Notes: generated from the sequence alone by a model not told the origin. Counted from the stretch's first letter, positions 1 through 11,411 are shown. The stretch is DNA of 64,000 bases from Azolla caroliniana (GCA_043228905.1 JBHGNT010000009.1:21204001-21268000); one strand, 5' to 3'. Program-made: numbers and translations.

Positions 1-19
1 GAAAGAGAAGTTTCATGCT

Positions 20-1114
20 TTGGAACAAGAAAATCAACGCTTGTTGGGGGATCTTCAGCAAATTTCCTTAGAAAAGCAGCAAACGCAACAACAGCATGGG
101 GAACTTGCGTTACGCGTGCAACAACTCGAAGCAACCATCGTAGCAATGCAACAACAAGGGCACGGAGCACAAGGGATTCATAAAGAACCCAAGATTGGCC
201 TTCCCACGAAGTTCGATGGAACGCGATCGCAGTTTAGAGGGTTTCTTAACCAGGTACGGTTAGTTATTCAAATGCATCCGTCCCGATATCCCACCGATGC
301 ATCACGAGTGGGTTTAGTAGGCACGTTGTTAAATGGCTCAGCATTAGCATGGTTCGCTCCGCTACTAGAAAAGGAATCTCCAGTACTAAATAATTTTGAA
401 GAATTCATAAGTGAGTTTAAAGCATGTTTTGGAGATACTGACAGCATAAGGACTGCAATCAACAAAATCCGGCGATTACGCCAAGGTGACCGTCCAGCCT
501 CCGCATATGCTGCAGATTTCCGCCTACTCGCCGCTGATATCCCCTGGGATGATCAAGCATTGATGGAGCAGTTCCGCTATGGTCTACGCAACGATGTCAA
601 GGATTTACTCTTGACTTTCCCTGAAGAGCCAAAATCATTAACAGAAGCAATCAGTCGAGCGGTCAGATGTGACAACCGCCTCTTCGAGCGACGTTCGGAA
701 CGACAATTTCAGATGCCGAGGGCAAGATCCGAGCCTACCTATGCCTCAGTGGTAGCAAAACCTTTTCAAAGGGAGTCACATAATGCGCCTCCAGTAAGTA
801 CTCCAACTCCAATGGAAATTGACACTACACGTCGTCGTGGGCCGCTATCGGAGGAGGAAAAGCAACGACGCCGAACAAACCGATTATGCCTTTATTGCGG
901 TGGACCAGGGCATATCGCGATAAACTGTCCCCATAGACCAAGAAGGCAGGTAAACCAAGTCGTTGTTAGTTCTGACTATACTAAACCCGAGTCTATTTCA
1001 GTAGGAATCTCTGATAGTCCTCATAGTCATAATAGTCCTAATAGTACTAATAGTCCGAATCTCGCAAACAAATTTGATGTCCTTAGCCAATTAGAAGAAG
1101 AGTTAAACGACTAA
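20..1114 (+). CDS. gag: Gag polyprotein of gypsy element A
   Basis: A 364-residue ORF that may begin upstream of the window. Residues 1-50 are a Gln/Glu-rich coiled coil. Residues about 60-220 match the retrotransposon Gag (capsid-like) fold, with segments such as [18 protein letters not shown] and [10 protein letters not shown]. Around residues 291-305 a single CCHC knuckle ([14 protein letters not shown]) would bind the RNA genome. The protein would assemble virus-like particles in the cytoplasm. It ends in a Ser/Asn-rich tail made of a degenerate repeat ([16 protein letters not shown]). Pol follows in a different frame (minus one), so a frameshift or re-initiation is implied. It looks intact. 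Confidence 0.9.
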   Translation: MEQENQRLLGDLQQISLEKQQTQQQHGELALRVQQLEATIVAMQQQGHGAQGIHKEPKIGLPTKFDGTRSQFRGFLNQVRLVIQMHPSRYPTDASRVGLVGTLLNGSALAWFAPLLEKESPVLNNFEEFISEFKACFGDTDSIRTAINKIRRLRQGDRPASAYAADFRLLAADIPWDDQALMEQFRYGLRNDVKDLLLTFPEEPKSLTEAISRAVRCDNRLFERRSERQFQMPRARSEPTYASVVAKPFQRESHNAPPVSTPTPMEIDTTRRRGPLSEEEKQRRRTNRLCLYCGGPGHIAINCPHRPRRQVNQVVVSSDYTKPESISVGISDSPHSHNSPNSTNSPNLANKFDVLSQLEEELND

Positions 1115-1140
1115 GTCCAGCCAAAATAGGAGTCGTTTGG

Positions 1141-4100
1141 TTGGACAGCCCTAGATCTGTGCAGCCCATTAGTGGTTCCATTCCCTCTAAGCAAGTTAGT
1201 GATGTGTTCGTAGCCCAAGTAGCAGTTAGTACTAAAAGTACCCCTCCAGTACATACCTTAGCCCTTCTAGATTCCGGAGCTAATTCTTGCTTCATGGATA
1301 GGAATTTTGCCCGAGCTTATCAGATATCTCTCAGAAAGCTCCCATGTCCAGCCTCAGTAGTAGTCATTGATGGTCGTCCCATTGCTTCTGGTAATATCAT
1401 AGAAGAGTCGGAACCTGTTAATATTGTCCTAGATAACTTAACATGTGTAGTATCATTTAATATTATTAGTATTCCAGAACACCCCATAGTTTTAGGATTA
1501 CCATGGTTCGAGTTACATAACCCAGACATAGATTGGAGGACAAGGGAAATCTGGTTGCAACAAACCCAAGGACCTACCCAGAAGGTTGCAACCATTTCGC
1601 TACGTCAGTTGCGTGAGGAAGGGCGCAAGGAGGAAATGTTTCTCTTCGCAATATCAGTACAACCCTCCAGCACCACCAAAGAGGAGTCCACCGTTCAACT
1701 TCCCGAGAAGTATCGTCAGTATGCTGATGTGTTCGATAAAGTACAAGCCAACACACTTCCTCATCATCGGCCGTACGATTGCGCCATCGACTTACAACCG
1801 GGAAAAGAGCCGCCATGGGGGCCGATCTACAATTTGTCACCAACCGAGCTAGAAGTCCTTCGAGCCTATATAGAGGAGAATTTGGAGAACGGTTTCATTC
1901 GGCATTCGAAATCTCCAGCCGGCGCACCCATTTTCTTCGTCAAGAAAAAAGATGGCTCGCTTCGACTCGTTGTAGATTACCGTGGCTTGAATAAAGTCAC
2001 AGTAAGAAATAGGTATGCTCTTCCCCTTATCTCAAGTCTTTTAGAACGGATCAACGGTGCCAGGTTCTTCACGAAGATCGACTTACGAGGAGCCTATAAC
2101 CTCGTACGGATCCGACCAGGAGATGAATGGAAGACCGCGTTTCGCACCAGATATGGGCACTTCGAGTATACGGTCATGCCGTTCGGACTCACTAATGCGC
2201 CGGCAGTCTTCTAGCACATGGCGAATGATATATTTCGAGATCTCTTGGATGATTTTTTGATCATCTATTTGGATGATCTACTGGTTTATTCAAAGACCCA
2301 AGAAGAACATGATTCTCATGTACTATTAGTACTAAAACGACTTCGAGAACATGGTCTGTATGCAAAGTTAGAGAAATGTAGTTTCGGGTGCAACCAAGTG
2401 GAATTTCTCGGCTATGTCATCTCCTCAGAAGGCATATCTATGGACCCAGCCAAGGTCAAAACGGTGATAGAATGGCACACTCCGCATTCGGTGCGGGATG
2501 TGCAATGCTTCCTAGGCTTTGCAAATTTTTACCGGAAGTTCATACAAAATTACTCAAAAATTGTGCTGCCTCTCACACAGCTCACCAGGAAGGGACAATC
2601 ATTCATTTGGTCTAAAGAGACGGACATGGCTTTCGAGAGTCTTAAGAAGGCGTTTACATCAGCTCCAATTTTAGGTCATGTGGATCCGGAAAAACCATTC
2701 ATTATCGAAGCTGACGCATCGGATTTCGCATTGGGGAGCATTCTGTCACAACAGGGTAACGACGAGAAGCTACATCCTGTGGCTTTCCACTCCCGTAAGT
2801 TTGACGCCGCCGAAATCAACTACGAAATTCATGATAAAGAGCTATTAGCAATAGTTGATTCTTTTATGCAATGGAGGCATTTCCTGGAGGGATCTCCTCA
2901 TCAGGTCACTGTATTCAGTGACCACAAGAACCTTGCCTACTTTCAAGATGCTCGTGTACTGAATCGACGTCAAGCTCGGTGGGCCCACTTCCTCACACGC
3001 TTCGACTTTAAAATTACATATCGTCCGGGGAAGCACCAAGGGAAGGCAGATGCATTATCACGGCGTTCGTATCTAACACCACGTCCCGGTGAGCCAGCTT
3101 TCGATAACCAGAAGCAAGTAATCTTGGGTCCAGCACGACTGCAAGCAGCACAGGTCTTTGACATACCCGTGGATTCCGACATTACCAATACTATACGTGA
3201 GGACTTGAAGACTGACGCTTTCGCCCAAGCTATACTAGCACAAATTGACCCCTCTCGAGCGTCATGTTCACAATCACAATCACCAGGTACGGATTATCGG
3301 CAATTCAAATACTGTGATGGATTACTCTTCTTTAAAGAACTTTTGTATGTTCCTAATGGTTCTTGCCGCCTTCGAGTAGTACAAAATTGCCATGACACAT
3401 ATACAGCAGGACATTTTGGTAGTACTAAAACATTAGATTTAGTACAACGATCATTCTGGTGGCCCCGTATGCGACAATTTGTCGAAGATTTTGTTCGGAC
3501 TTGCGATACATGCTGCAGAGCGAAAATGCCAAGACATCATCCATATGGTTTATTAGAACCATTACCAATTCCAAGCAAGCCATGGCAATCCATTGCTCTT
3601 GACTTCATTACAGATCTTCCAGTCTCTAAGGGATTCAGTGTGATTCTCACAGTGGTGGATCGATATACGAAGATGGCTCATTTCTTACCATGTACTAAAG
3701 AAATATCTAGTGAAGACACCGCCGAAATTGTCATGCGGGAAGTATGTCGGCATCATGGACTCCCTGATAATATCATCAGCGATCGTGGACCTCAGTTTGT
3801 GTCAAAATTCTGGAAGCACCTTTTTAAAATGCTGAAGGTCACTTGTAACCTCTCCTCCGGCTACCACCCACAAACCGACGGTCAAGCCGAACGAACAAAT
3901 CAAACACTGGAGCAGTATCTGCGGTGCTTTCTCAACTATCATCAGAATGACTGGGCAGATATTCTTCAGTTCGCCGAATTTGCCTATAATAACGCTATCC
4001 ACGCATCGACTAAAGTCACGCCATTCTACGCTTATACGGGATATTATCCCCGGTGGTGTGTCCTTGAAACCCCAGAAGTGTCCACAAATCCTTGCGCGGA

Positions 4101-4644
4101 GGATCGTTTGGAGCGGTTACGCAAGATACAAGCGGATTTATCTACTCAACTCCAGCAAGCTCAACAATCACACAAGGACTACGCAGATCGTCATCGACTT
4201 CCATCCAGTTTTAACATTGGAGATCGGGTGTGGCGATTAGGTCCTTTCCGTATTATCGGGAAGATTAATGATGTCGCTTTTCGTCTCGAGCTACCTCCGC
4301 AACTTCGGATACATCCGGTGTTTCATAGTTCTCTCCTCGAACCCTATCACGAGAGCACTATCCCAGGACGTACTATACAACCACCACCTCCTATCGAGCT
4401 CGAAGATGGACCTGAATATGAGGTCGCTGCCATCCTCGATTCCAAGATTGTTCGCAACAAGCTCTACTATCTAGTCGATTGGCTAGGATATAGTCCCAGC
4501 GAGCGTACTTGGGAACCGATCGAGAATGTGACCAATGCTCGTGCTCTTCTAGAAGACTTCCATCGACGATATCCCGAGAAACCGGGTCCTCAATCCAAAA
4601 CGACTCGTGGAACTCGTCGTTTTAAAGGGGGGATAGTGTCATAA
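1141..4644 (+). pseudogene. pol: Pol of gypsy element A (PR-RT-RNase H-IN-chromodomain), one stop codon and one internal deletion
   Basis: One frame throughout, interrupted by TAG at 2212-2214 where copy B reads CAG (Gln). Order: aspartic protease ([11 protein letters not shown]), RT ([20 protein letters not shown] after the stop), RNase H (EADASDFALGSIL ... DALSR), integrase zinc finger (HDTYTAGHFG ... CDTC), integrase core (LDFITDLP, SDRGPQF, HPQTDGQAERTNQ) and a chromodomain near the C terminus (YYLVDWLGYSPSERTWEP). Compared with B, 54 bp (18 codons) are missing near 4233, just before the GPFRIIGKI motif of the integrase C-terminal domain. The enzymes would copy and insert the element. This copy is probably inactive unless the TAG is read through. 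Confidence 0.92.
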
Positions 4645-4922
4645 CTAGACTCGAACCCATAACCTTTTGTTACACGGGTCGAGACTTTACCATTAGGTTA
4701 TGAATTGTAATTTGAAGGATATTATTTTCATTTAGGTTTTATTGGGAAATTGATGTATATTCCAGATTTCTCTGGAACATTCTAGAAACTTCAGGAGTAT
4801 TCCTGAAGACACTATAAAAGGAGGCGCAAGGCATTAGTTCGAACCAAATCGGTTCAACGCCAGTCTTAAGCCTTCTAACTACTGTTGTATATCTTCCTTC
4901 ATATAATACATATATCTTTCGC

Positions 4923-4976
<54 letters not shown>

Positions 4977-5109
4977 ACTCATTCCTTCTCTCAAAGTTCG
5001 ACACCTCTCATAGTACTAATCCTTCTCTGTCTTAGTACTATTCCCCAACAATAGTACTAATCCTTCTTTTAGTACTAATTCCTTCTCTGCCTTAATAGAG
5101 TTCCTGACA
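4637..5109 (+). repeat. 3' LTR of gypsy element A
   Basis: Begins TGTCATAAC right after the polypurine tract AAAGGGGGGATAG and ends GTTCCTGACA. It carries a TATA box (4813-4820), an upstream heat-shock-like array, a (CT)n tract at about 4927-4972, and repeated TAGTACTA palindromes in the 3' part. The first 80 bp contain a tRNA-like stretch in antisense. Confidence 0.92.
4760..4807 (+). promoter_or_regulatory. Heat-shock-element-like array of LTR A
   Basis: Alternating TTC and GAA triplets spaced by two bases run for about ten units, e.g. GAAcaTTCtaGAAacTTC at 4775-4792. Three units have single mismatches. The array ends 5 bp before the TATA box (TATAAAAG, 4813). This is the consensus bound by heat-shock factor trimers. 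Heat responsiveness is inferred, not shown. Confidence 0.72.
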
Positions 5110-5742
5110 GCCACTCCCCCTCTTCATGTATCGCACGACGATATCCTGCACGCTTTCCCACGTTTCGGTGAGGCCGCTTTTAGTGGTCGTGTCCTCCAGA
5201 AGCACTCCGAGATCTTTGCAGTCCCGGACGTCCACAACTCGCAAAAACATGATGACTTTGTCTGGTGCAAGAATAGTTTGATCTCTCGCGGACAACACCC
5301 CGAACCGACTTTCGAATGACGAAAACACTTCAAGGACCTTCAGCCCCTTACTTGGCGTTTCCACCCAATCTTCGAATCCCCTCAGCGTTGCCTTGGAGGA
5401 GTCCTCGATGGCGAACGTGGTCTTTAACACTTCTTCAAATGCTTCCCACGCCGGATTTTGCTGTTGTAACCCATGGATACTCCCTTGAAGCCCATCGGTC
5501 ACCACCCGGTTGAAGGATGTCACTTGCAGTCCTTCTGAAATCTGGCACCGGAGCATCTCTACCTTGTAGTCCTGCAAATATCGCGACACATCCTTACCGT
5601 TGAATTGCCCGTTGCGTTGCACGAGCCGCTCTACTACTACCGAAATCTCCGACATCGCGTGTTGTTCTTGTAGCATCCGCTCGAACATCGCCATCATATT
5701 GTTAGCTTGTTGATTCTCCATCTCCTTGCCACCTGTCTTCAC
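5110..5742 (-). pseudogene. Gag-like ORF fragment, family Y
   Basis: About 210 residues on the minus strand, cut at its 3' end by the insertion of element A. It shares VERLVQRNGQFNG, a YLQDYK-type motif and the start MENQQ with the ORF at 20907-21556 inside element Y, so both are one family. No zinc knuckle, protease or RT is seen. The helical, capsid-like layout suggests a Gag of a non-autonomous LTR element. Its LTR (5760-6252) lies immediately upstream with the same leader sequence as in Y. Confidence 0.7.
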
Positions 5743-5759
5743 GTCGGGTTCACCACTTA

Positions 5760-6252
5760 TGTCGTGCCTCTCGGCGCCGGATCGTTACGTGAGTCGGGTG
5801 GGAACCGTTGGGGTTTTGGACTAGGAGAAAGGAGATCGTGAGATAGAGATTAATTACAAGTAGATAGCAAAGAGAAAGATAAGAAACTTGTGAATCACAC
5901 GAGTATACTATATTAATTGGTACTTAGGTTGTTAAGAGAGAAGTAGATGCATAAATTGTGAATCCCACAAATAATTTTTATATTGATCAATACTTAATTC
6001 AAAATAACCAACAACCAACAACCAACCCTATGCACATAATAGAAATTTTAATGTTTCTTTTATTTACAATTGTGTCTCTTCATCCCGTAAGAGACTCTCA
6101 CCGGCCTTCTACATCCAGCTCTTTCTTGCCAATTCCTCCATGCCGATTCCTCCTTGCCGGTTCCTCTTCGTCCGGTTCTCACCGGGTATTTCATTCTCTA
6201 TCCGGATGGACAAAATGCAATTTCCACGTAGTGTGTGAATTACACTACGACA
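5760..6252 (-). repeat. LTR of a family-Y element
   Basis: Read on the minus strand it begins TGTCGTAGTGTAATTC and ends GGCACGACA, as do the Y LTRs at 20088 and 45708. It is followed by the same leader, TGGTGAACCCGACGTGAA, which is probably the primer binding site. At 493 bp it is shorter than the Y LTRs (819 and 879 bp). No target duplication could be checked because the partner end is lost. Confidence 0.72.
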
Positions 6253-7055
6253 ACGAAAGCAGTGCACGAACGACGAGACCTCCAAGCGCAACATTACGAG
6301 CAAACAGAACGAGCCACCATGACTTTACAAAGGGTGCAGACAACATATCAAAATCAATTGTTGCACTACAAAGATCAGGAGGTGGTCACGGTGAACCTGA
6401 TCAAACAATTAAAAGACGAATGGCAGGCCGCAGAAGACAAAGCTAAGATGGGGCTAGAGCGGATTCGGTTCATTGTTTAGGCATGGAGGAATCGAACGAA
6501 GCACTTGATTGAAGACATCTCAGTACAATGGTGGTCAAAATGGGCGAAGCATGTAGCTGAGCTACAGTTGTTGAGGGCGGATGCCGAAAATCGGAAAAAG
6601 GAAGGCGATGAGTTCTATAAGCTGGATAAGGAAGACTTCGCTGCCGTAAAAGATGAATTGGCAGAGGAACAGATAGCGGTGGTCCGGCAACTCGTGGCCC
6701 AGCTAGACGATGACCAGTTGGATAACCAAGTCCGGTTTGAAAGATACGAAAAAGAGAGGCTACGACAAGAAGCAACGAAGAGCGCGGCGACAATTAATCT
6801 CAGTGATGAAGAGCCATCATCAGAGCAAAGGTTGGTCAGAGTCGAGGCTGGGACAAGCCAGCCGGATTTAACTTAGGAGGAGCAATGACCAGAGGAGCCG
6901 GAGCAACAACAATAGCCAATGGAGCAACAGCAACAGGAAGAGCAGCAGACGAAGCAAATTCTCGAGGAACCACTGGAACCCCTAGATCAAAGCATTCTGG
7001 AAATTTTGGACGAGGACTGAAGGCCGGATAGTGGGATACGACGTACAAGGTACTG
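6253..7055 (+). pseudogene. Coiled-coil, Glu/Gln-rich ORF, broken
   Basis: The frame from 6235 is open except for a TAG at 6478-6480 and a TAG at 6874-6876, after which it decays into Glu/Gln-rich sequence with more stops. The protein would be highly charged and helical (e.g. AEEQIAVVRQLVAQLDDDQL), like the N-terminal coiled coil of plant retroelement Gags. There are no catalytic motifs. It lies between a Y-type LTR and an LTR-like segment at 7061, so it is probably retroelement debris. I do not recognise a specific family. Confidence 0.4.
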
Positions 7056-7060
7056 CCATG

Positions 7061-7448
7061 TGTTAGTTGACCGGCAAGGCATAGAAGACAGACGAGACCA
7101 GAATGTAAAAAAGATAGAATATTAACTAGAAGCTGCTATTTTTAATTAAGTATCTATTGCTATTTTGAGAAGTGAACGAACGGACCAGAATCGGATCCGG
7201 ACCAGTTCATATCAATGTGCCGGTTGGCACCGTTCTATATGCAGAGCCGGTGACCTATAAAAAGGGTCAGTTACATTGTAAATCTTGACGGATAATTAAT
7301 GAAGCCTTATTGTCTTATCTCTGTGTATTGATTACCGTTCGGTGCTAATTACTTTCTATCTTACGCGTGTATTAAGATTAATGACATTTTGCTTAAGTAG
7401 TTGATTAAGGTCTGATCAATCGTTAGTCTAAGTTGCCCTGTCGTAACA
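7061..7448 (+). repeat. LTR-like segment, possibly solo
   Basis: Starts TGTTAGTTGACC and ends CCTGTCGTAACA, giving the TGTTA...TAACA inverted termini usual for LTRs, with a TATA-like CTATAAAAAGG near 7255. No partner LTR and no clear target duplication is visible, so it could be the 3' LTR of the coiled-coil ORF's element or a solo LTR. Confidence 0.45.
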
Positions 7449-7550
7449 CCCTTTGGTGAAGTGTCTCCCATAGACACCCTGTGTTAGGCTATTGTTCGGC
7501 CCTAGGGATTAACAAAGACCATTATTCATGGGTAATATGAAACTCATTAG

Positions 7551-7585
7551 TTATGTGTCATAGAATGTGATTCTATGACACATAA
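7551..7585. repeat. Perfect 16-bp inverted repeat with 3-nt loop
   Basis: Arms TTATGTGTCATAGAAT and its exact complement are separated by GTG. It lies in unrecognised sequence between the LTR-like segment and element B. It could form a hairpin or be part of a small palindromic element. Apart from this hairpin I see nothing else in 7449-7848. Confidence 0.8.
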
Positions 7586-7853
7586 TTAATGTGTAGAGAG
7601 TAGTGGGTGTGACTTTTGACCTTTTGAGTGCTCATAGATTCTCAAAGGCTGTGTTCACACAAAATGCAGTTGAGCTTGATTCTCAACAGTTTCCCATGGA
7701 ATACTAAATATGAAAAGAAAATGTACAAAATCTAAAGCACTCACTAGTAGCTTTAGTGGTACATCAATTTGTCTCCTATTGTGGACCCTCTATATGCACT
7801 CAAATATTACTAGGTTTTAGTCTTATTTTTATATTTATAAAAAACCTTACATG

Positions 7854-8053
7854 TGTCATAACTAGACTCGAACCCAGACTTTACCATTAGGTTATGAATT
7901 GTAATTTGAAGGATATTATTTTCATTTAGGTTTTATTAGGAAATTGATGTATATTCCAGATTTCTCTGGAACATTCTAGAAACTTCAGGAGTATTCCTGA
8001 AGACACTATAAAAGGAGGCGCAAGGCATTAGTTCGAACCAAATCGGTTCAAAC
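7854..8053 (+). repeat. First ~200 bp of the 5' LTR of B
   Basis: Matches the LTR from its TGTCATAAC start to the ATCGGTTCAA site just downstream of the TATA box, with a 24-bp deletion near its start relative to the other LTRs. The heat-shock-like array (7954-8001) and the TATA box (about 8007) are kept. Confidence 0.9.
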
Positions 8054-8179
8054 TGTCAGGAACTCTATTAAGGCAGAGAAGGAATTAGTACTAAAAGAAG
8101 GATTAGTACTATTGTCGGGGAATAGTACTAAGACAGAGAAGGATTAGTACTATGAGAGGTGTCGAACTTTGAGAGAAGG

Positions 8180-8226
<47 letters not shown>

Positions 8227-8568
8227 TGATGCGAAAGATATATGTATTATATGAAGGAAGATATACAACAGTGGTTACAAGGCTTAAGACTGGCGTTTTT
8301 AGTACTAATAGTACATGAGAATCATGTTCTTCTTGGGTCTTTGAATAAACCAGTAGATCATCCAAATAGATGATCAAAAAATCATCCAAGAGATCTCGAA
8401 ATATATCATTCGCCATGTGCTGGAAGACTGCCGGCGCATTAGTGAGTCCGAACGGCATGACCGTATACTCGAAGTGCCCATATCTGGTGCGAAACGCGGT
8501 CTTCCATTCATCTCCTGGTCGGATCCGTACGAGGTTATAGGCTCCTCGTAAGTCGATCTTCGAGAACA
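8054..8568 (-). other. Flipped segment inside element B (LTR 3' part plus RT piece)
   Basis: 8054-8297 is the reverse complement of the 3' part of the LTR. It starts exactly at the LTR terminus (TGTCAGGAAC). 8298-8562 is the reverse complement of the RT region matching 2072-2339 of element A. Forward pol resumes at the point matching 2341 of A. Junctions show short homologies: CGTT near 8294 and CTTCG at 8558-8562. The minus strand keeps the RT reading frame through YLDDLLVYS, and here the codon mutated in A is CAG. Confidence 0.88.
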
Positions 8569-10915
8569 TGGTCTGTATGCAAAGTTAGAGAAATGTAGTT
8601 TCGGGTGCAACCAAGTGGAGTTTCTCGGCTATGTCATCTCCTCAGAAGGCATATCTATGGACCCAGCCAAGGTCAAAACGGTGATAGAATGGCACACTCC
8701 GCGTTCGGTGCGGGATGTGCAATGCTTCCTAGGCTTTGCAAATTTTTACCGGAAGTTCATACAAAATTACTCAAAAATTGTGCTGCCTCTCACACAGCTC
8801 ACCAGGAAGGGACAATCATTCATCTGGTCTAAAGAGACGGACATGGCTTTCGAGAGTCTTAAGAAGGCGTTTACATCAGCTCCAATTTTAGGTCATGTGG
8901 ATCCGGAAAAACCATTCATTATCGAAGCTGACGCATCGGATTTCGCATTGGGGAGCATTCTGTCACAACAAGGTAACGACGAGAAGCTACATCCTGTGGC
9001 TTTCCACTCCCGTAAGTTTGACGCCGCCGAAATCAACTACGAAATTCATGATAAAGAGCTATTAGCAATAGTTGATTCTTTTATGCAATGGAGGCATTTC
9101 CTGGAGGGATCTCCTCATCAGGTCACTGTATTCAGTGACCACAAGAACCTTGCCTACTTTCAAGATGCTCGTGTACTGAATCGACGTCAAGCTCGGTGGG
9201 CCCACTTCCTCACACGCTTCGACTTCAAAATTACATATCGTCCGGGGAAGCACCAAGGGAAGGCAGATGCATTATCACGGCGTTCGTATCTAACACCACG
9301 TCCCGGTGAGCCAGCTTTCGATAACCAGAAGCAAGTAATCTTGGGTCCAGCACGACTGCAAGCAGCACAGGTCTTTGACATGCCCGTGGATTCCGACATT
9401 ACCAATACTATACGTGAGGACTTGAAGACTGACGCTTTCGCCCAAGCTATACTAGCACAAATTGACCCCTCTTGAGCGTCATGTTCACAATCACAATCAC
9501 CAGGTACGGATTATCGGCAATTCAAATACTGTGATGGATTACTCTTCTTTAAAGAACTTTTGTATGTTCCTAATGGTTCTTGCCGCCTTCGAGTAGTACA
9601 AAACTGCCATGACACATATACAGCAGGACATTTTGGTAGTACTAAAACATTAGATTTAGTACAACGATCATTCTGGTGGCCCCGTATGCGACAATTTGTC
9701 GAAGATTTTGTTCGGACTTGCGATACATGCTGCAGAGCGAAAATGCCAAGACATCATCCATATGGTTTATTAGAACCATTACCAATTCCAAGCAAGCCAT
9801 GGCAATCCATTGCTCTTGACTTCATTACAGATCTTCCAGTCTCTAAGGGATTTAGTGCGATTCTCACAGTGGTGGATCGATATACGAAGATGGCTCATTT
9901 CTTACCATGTACTAAAGAAATATCTAGTGAAGACACCGCCGAAATTGTCATGCGGGAAGTATGTCGGCATCATGGACTCCCTGATAATATCATCAGCGAT
10001 CGTGGACCCCAGTTTGTGTCAAAATTCTGGAAGCACCTTTTTAAAATGCTGAAGGTCACTTGTAACCTCTCCTCCGGCTACCACCCACAAACCGACGGTC
10101 AAGCCGAACGAACAAATCAAACACTGGAGCAGTATCTGCGGTGCTTTCTCAACTATCATCAGAATGACTGGGCAGATATTCTTCAGTTCGCCGAATTTGC
10201 CTATAATAACGCTATCCACGCATCGACTAAAGTCACGCCATTCTACGCTTATACAGGATATCATCCCCGGTGGTGTGTCCTTGAAACCCCAGAAGTGTCC
10301 ACAAATCCTTGCGCGGAGGATCGTTTGGAGCGGTTACGCAAGATACAAGCGGATTTATCTACTCAATTCCAGCAAGCTCAACAATCACACAAGGACTACG
10401 CAGATCGTCATCGACTTCCATCCAGTTTTAACATTGGAGATCGGGTGTGGCTGCTACGACGACACATCAAGACTACTCGCCCATGTGAGAAGTTGGATTA
10501 TCGGCGATTAGGTCCTTTCCGTATTATCGGGAAGATTAATGATGTCGCTTTTCGTCTCGAGCTACCTCCGCAACTTCGGATACATCCGGTGTTTCATAGT
10601 TCTCTCCTCGAACCCTATCACGAGAGCACTATCCCAGGACGTACTATACAACCACCACCTCCTATCGAGCTCGAAGATGGACCTGAGTATGAGGTCGCTG
10701 CCATCCTCGATTCCAAGATTGTTCGCAACAAGCTCTACTATCTAGTCGATTGGCTAGGATATAGTCCCAGCGAGCGTACTTGGGAACCGATCGAGAATGT
10801 GACCAATGCTCGTGCTCTTCTAGAAGACTTCCATAGACGATATCCCGAGAAACCGGGTCCTCAATCCAAAACGACTCGTGGAACTCGTCGTTTTAAAGGG
10901 GGGATAGTGTCATAA
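8563..10915 (+). pseudogene. pol: Pol of gypsy element B (late RT to chromodomain), one stop codon
   Basis: Continuous frame broken only by TGA at 9473-9475 where A has CGA (Arg). It contains the RT thumb (EFLGYVISSEGI), RNase H (EADASDFALGS), the HHCC integrase finger (9608-9740), a DDE core with SDRGPQF and HPQTDGQAERTNQ, the GPFRIIGKI integrase C-terminal motif, and a chromodomain (about 10680-10850: EYEVAAILDSK, YYLVDWLGYS). The 18 codons missing from A are present here. Protease and early RT are absent, so this copy could not be autonomous. Confidence 0.92.
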
Positions 10916-11197
10916 CTAGACTCGAACCCATAACCTTTTGTTACACGGGTCGAGACTTTACCATTAGGTTATGAATTGTAATTTGAAGGATATTATTTTC
11001 ATTTAGGTTTTATTAGGAAATTGATGTATATTCCAGATTTCTCTGGAACATTCTAGAAACTTCAGGAGTATTCCTGAAGACACTATAAAAGGAGGCGCAA
11101 GGCATTAGTTCGAACCAAATCGGTTCAACGCCAGTCTTAAGCCTTGTAACCACTGTTGTATATCTTCCTTCATATAATACATATATCTTTCGCATCA

Positions 11198-11238
<41 letters not shown>

Positions 11239-11364
11239 CCTTCTCTCAAAGTTCGACACCTCTCATAGTACTAATCCTTCTCTGTCTTAGTACTATTCCC
11301 CGACAATAGTACTAATCCTTCTTTTAGTACTAATTCCTTCTCTGCCTTAATAGAGTTCCTGACA
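10908..11364 (+). repeat. 3' LTR of gypsy element B
   Basis: 457 bp, TGTCATAAC ... CCTGACA, preceded by the same purine tract as A. It contains the heat-shock-like array at 11031-11078, TATAAAAG from 11084, a shorter (CT)n tract and TAGTACTA repeats. Confidence 0.93.
11031..11078 (+). promoter_or_regulatory. Heat-shock-element-like array of LTR B
   Basis: Same phase and triplets as in LTR A (GAAcaTTCtaGAAacTTCag...TTCctGAA), ending 5 bp before the TATA box. Its exact conservation between copies, including both LTRs of B, argues that the array is part of the working promoter. Confidence 0.72.
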
Positions 11365-11411
11365 ACATGTAGCCTTCTTTTTACGATTCTCATTTCCGTC
11401 CTATTTACAAC

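Larger units (their letters stand above)
1..5109 (+). mobile_element. Ty3/gypsy chromovirus A, 3' part (5' LTR outside window)
   Basis: Gag, then protease, RT, RNase H, integrase and chromodomain on the + strand, then a purine tract (4625-4635) and an LTR starting TGTCATAAC and ending CCTGACA. Gene order and the C-terminal chromodomain place it among the chromoviruses. It is nearly identical to element B (7854-11364). It is inserted in a family-Y gag fragment (5110-5742). The left end lies outside the window, so its target duplication cannot be checked. Confidence 0.93.
7854..11364 (+). mobile_element. Ty3/gypsy chromovirus B, internally rearranged, complete termini
   Basis: Same family as A. 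It is flanked by the duplication ACATG (7849-7853 and 11365-11369) and has TG...CA ends, so it was inserted as a unit. It lacks the leader, gag, protease and early RT. Instead the 5' LTR switches after about 200 bp into two flipped pieces, after which pol resumes in normal orientation. The 3' LTR is complete. Confidence 0.93.
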
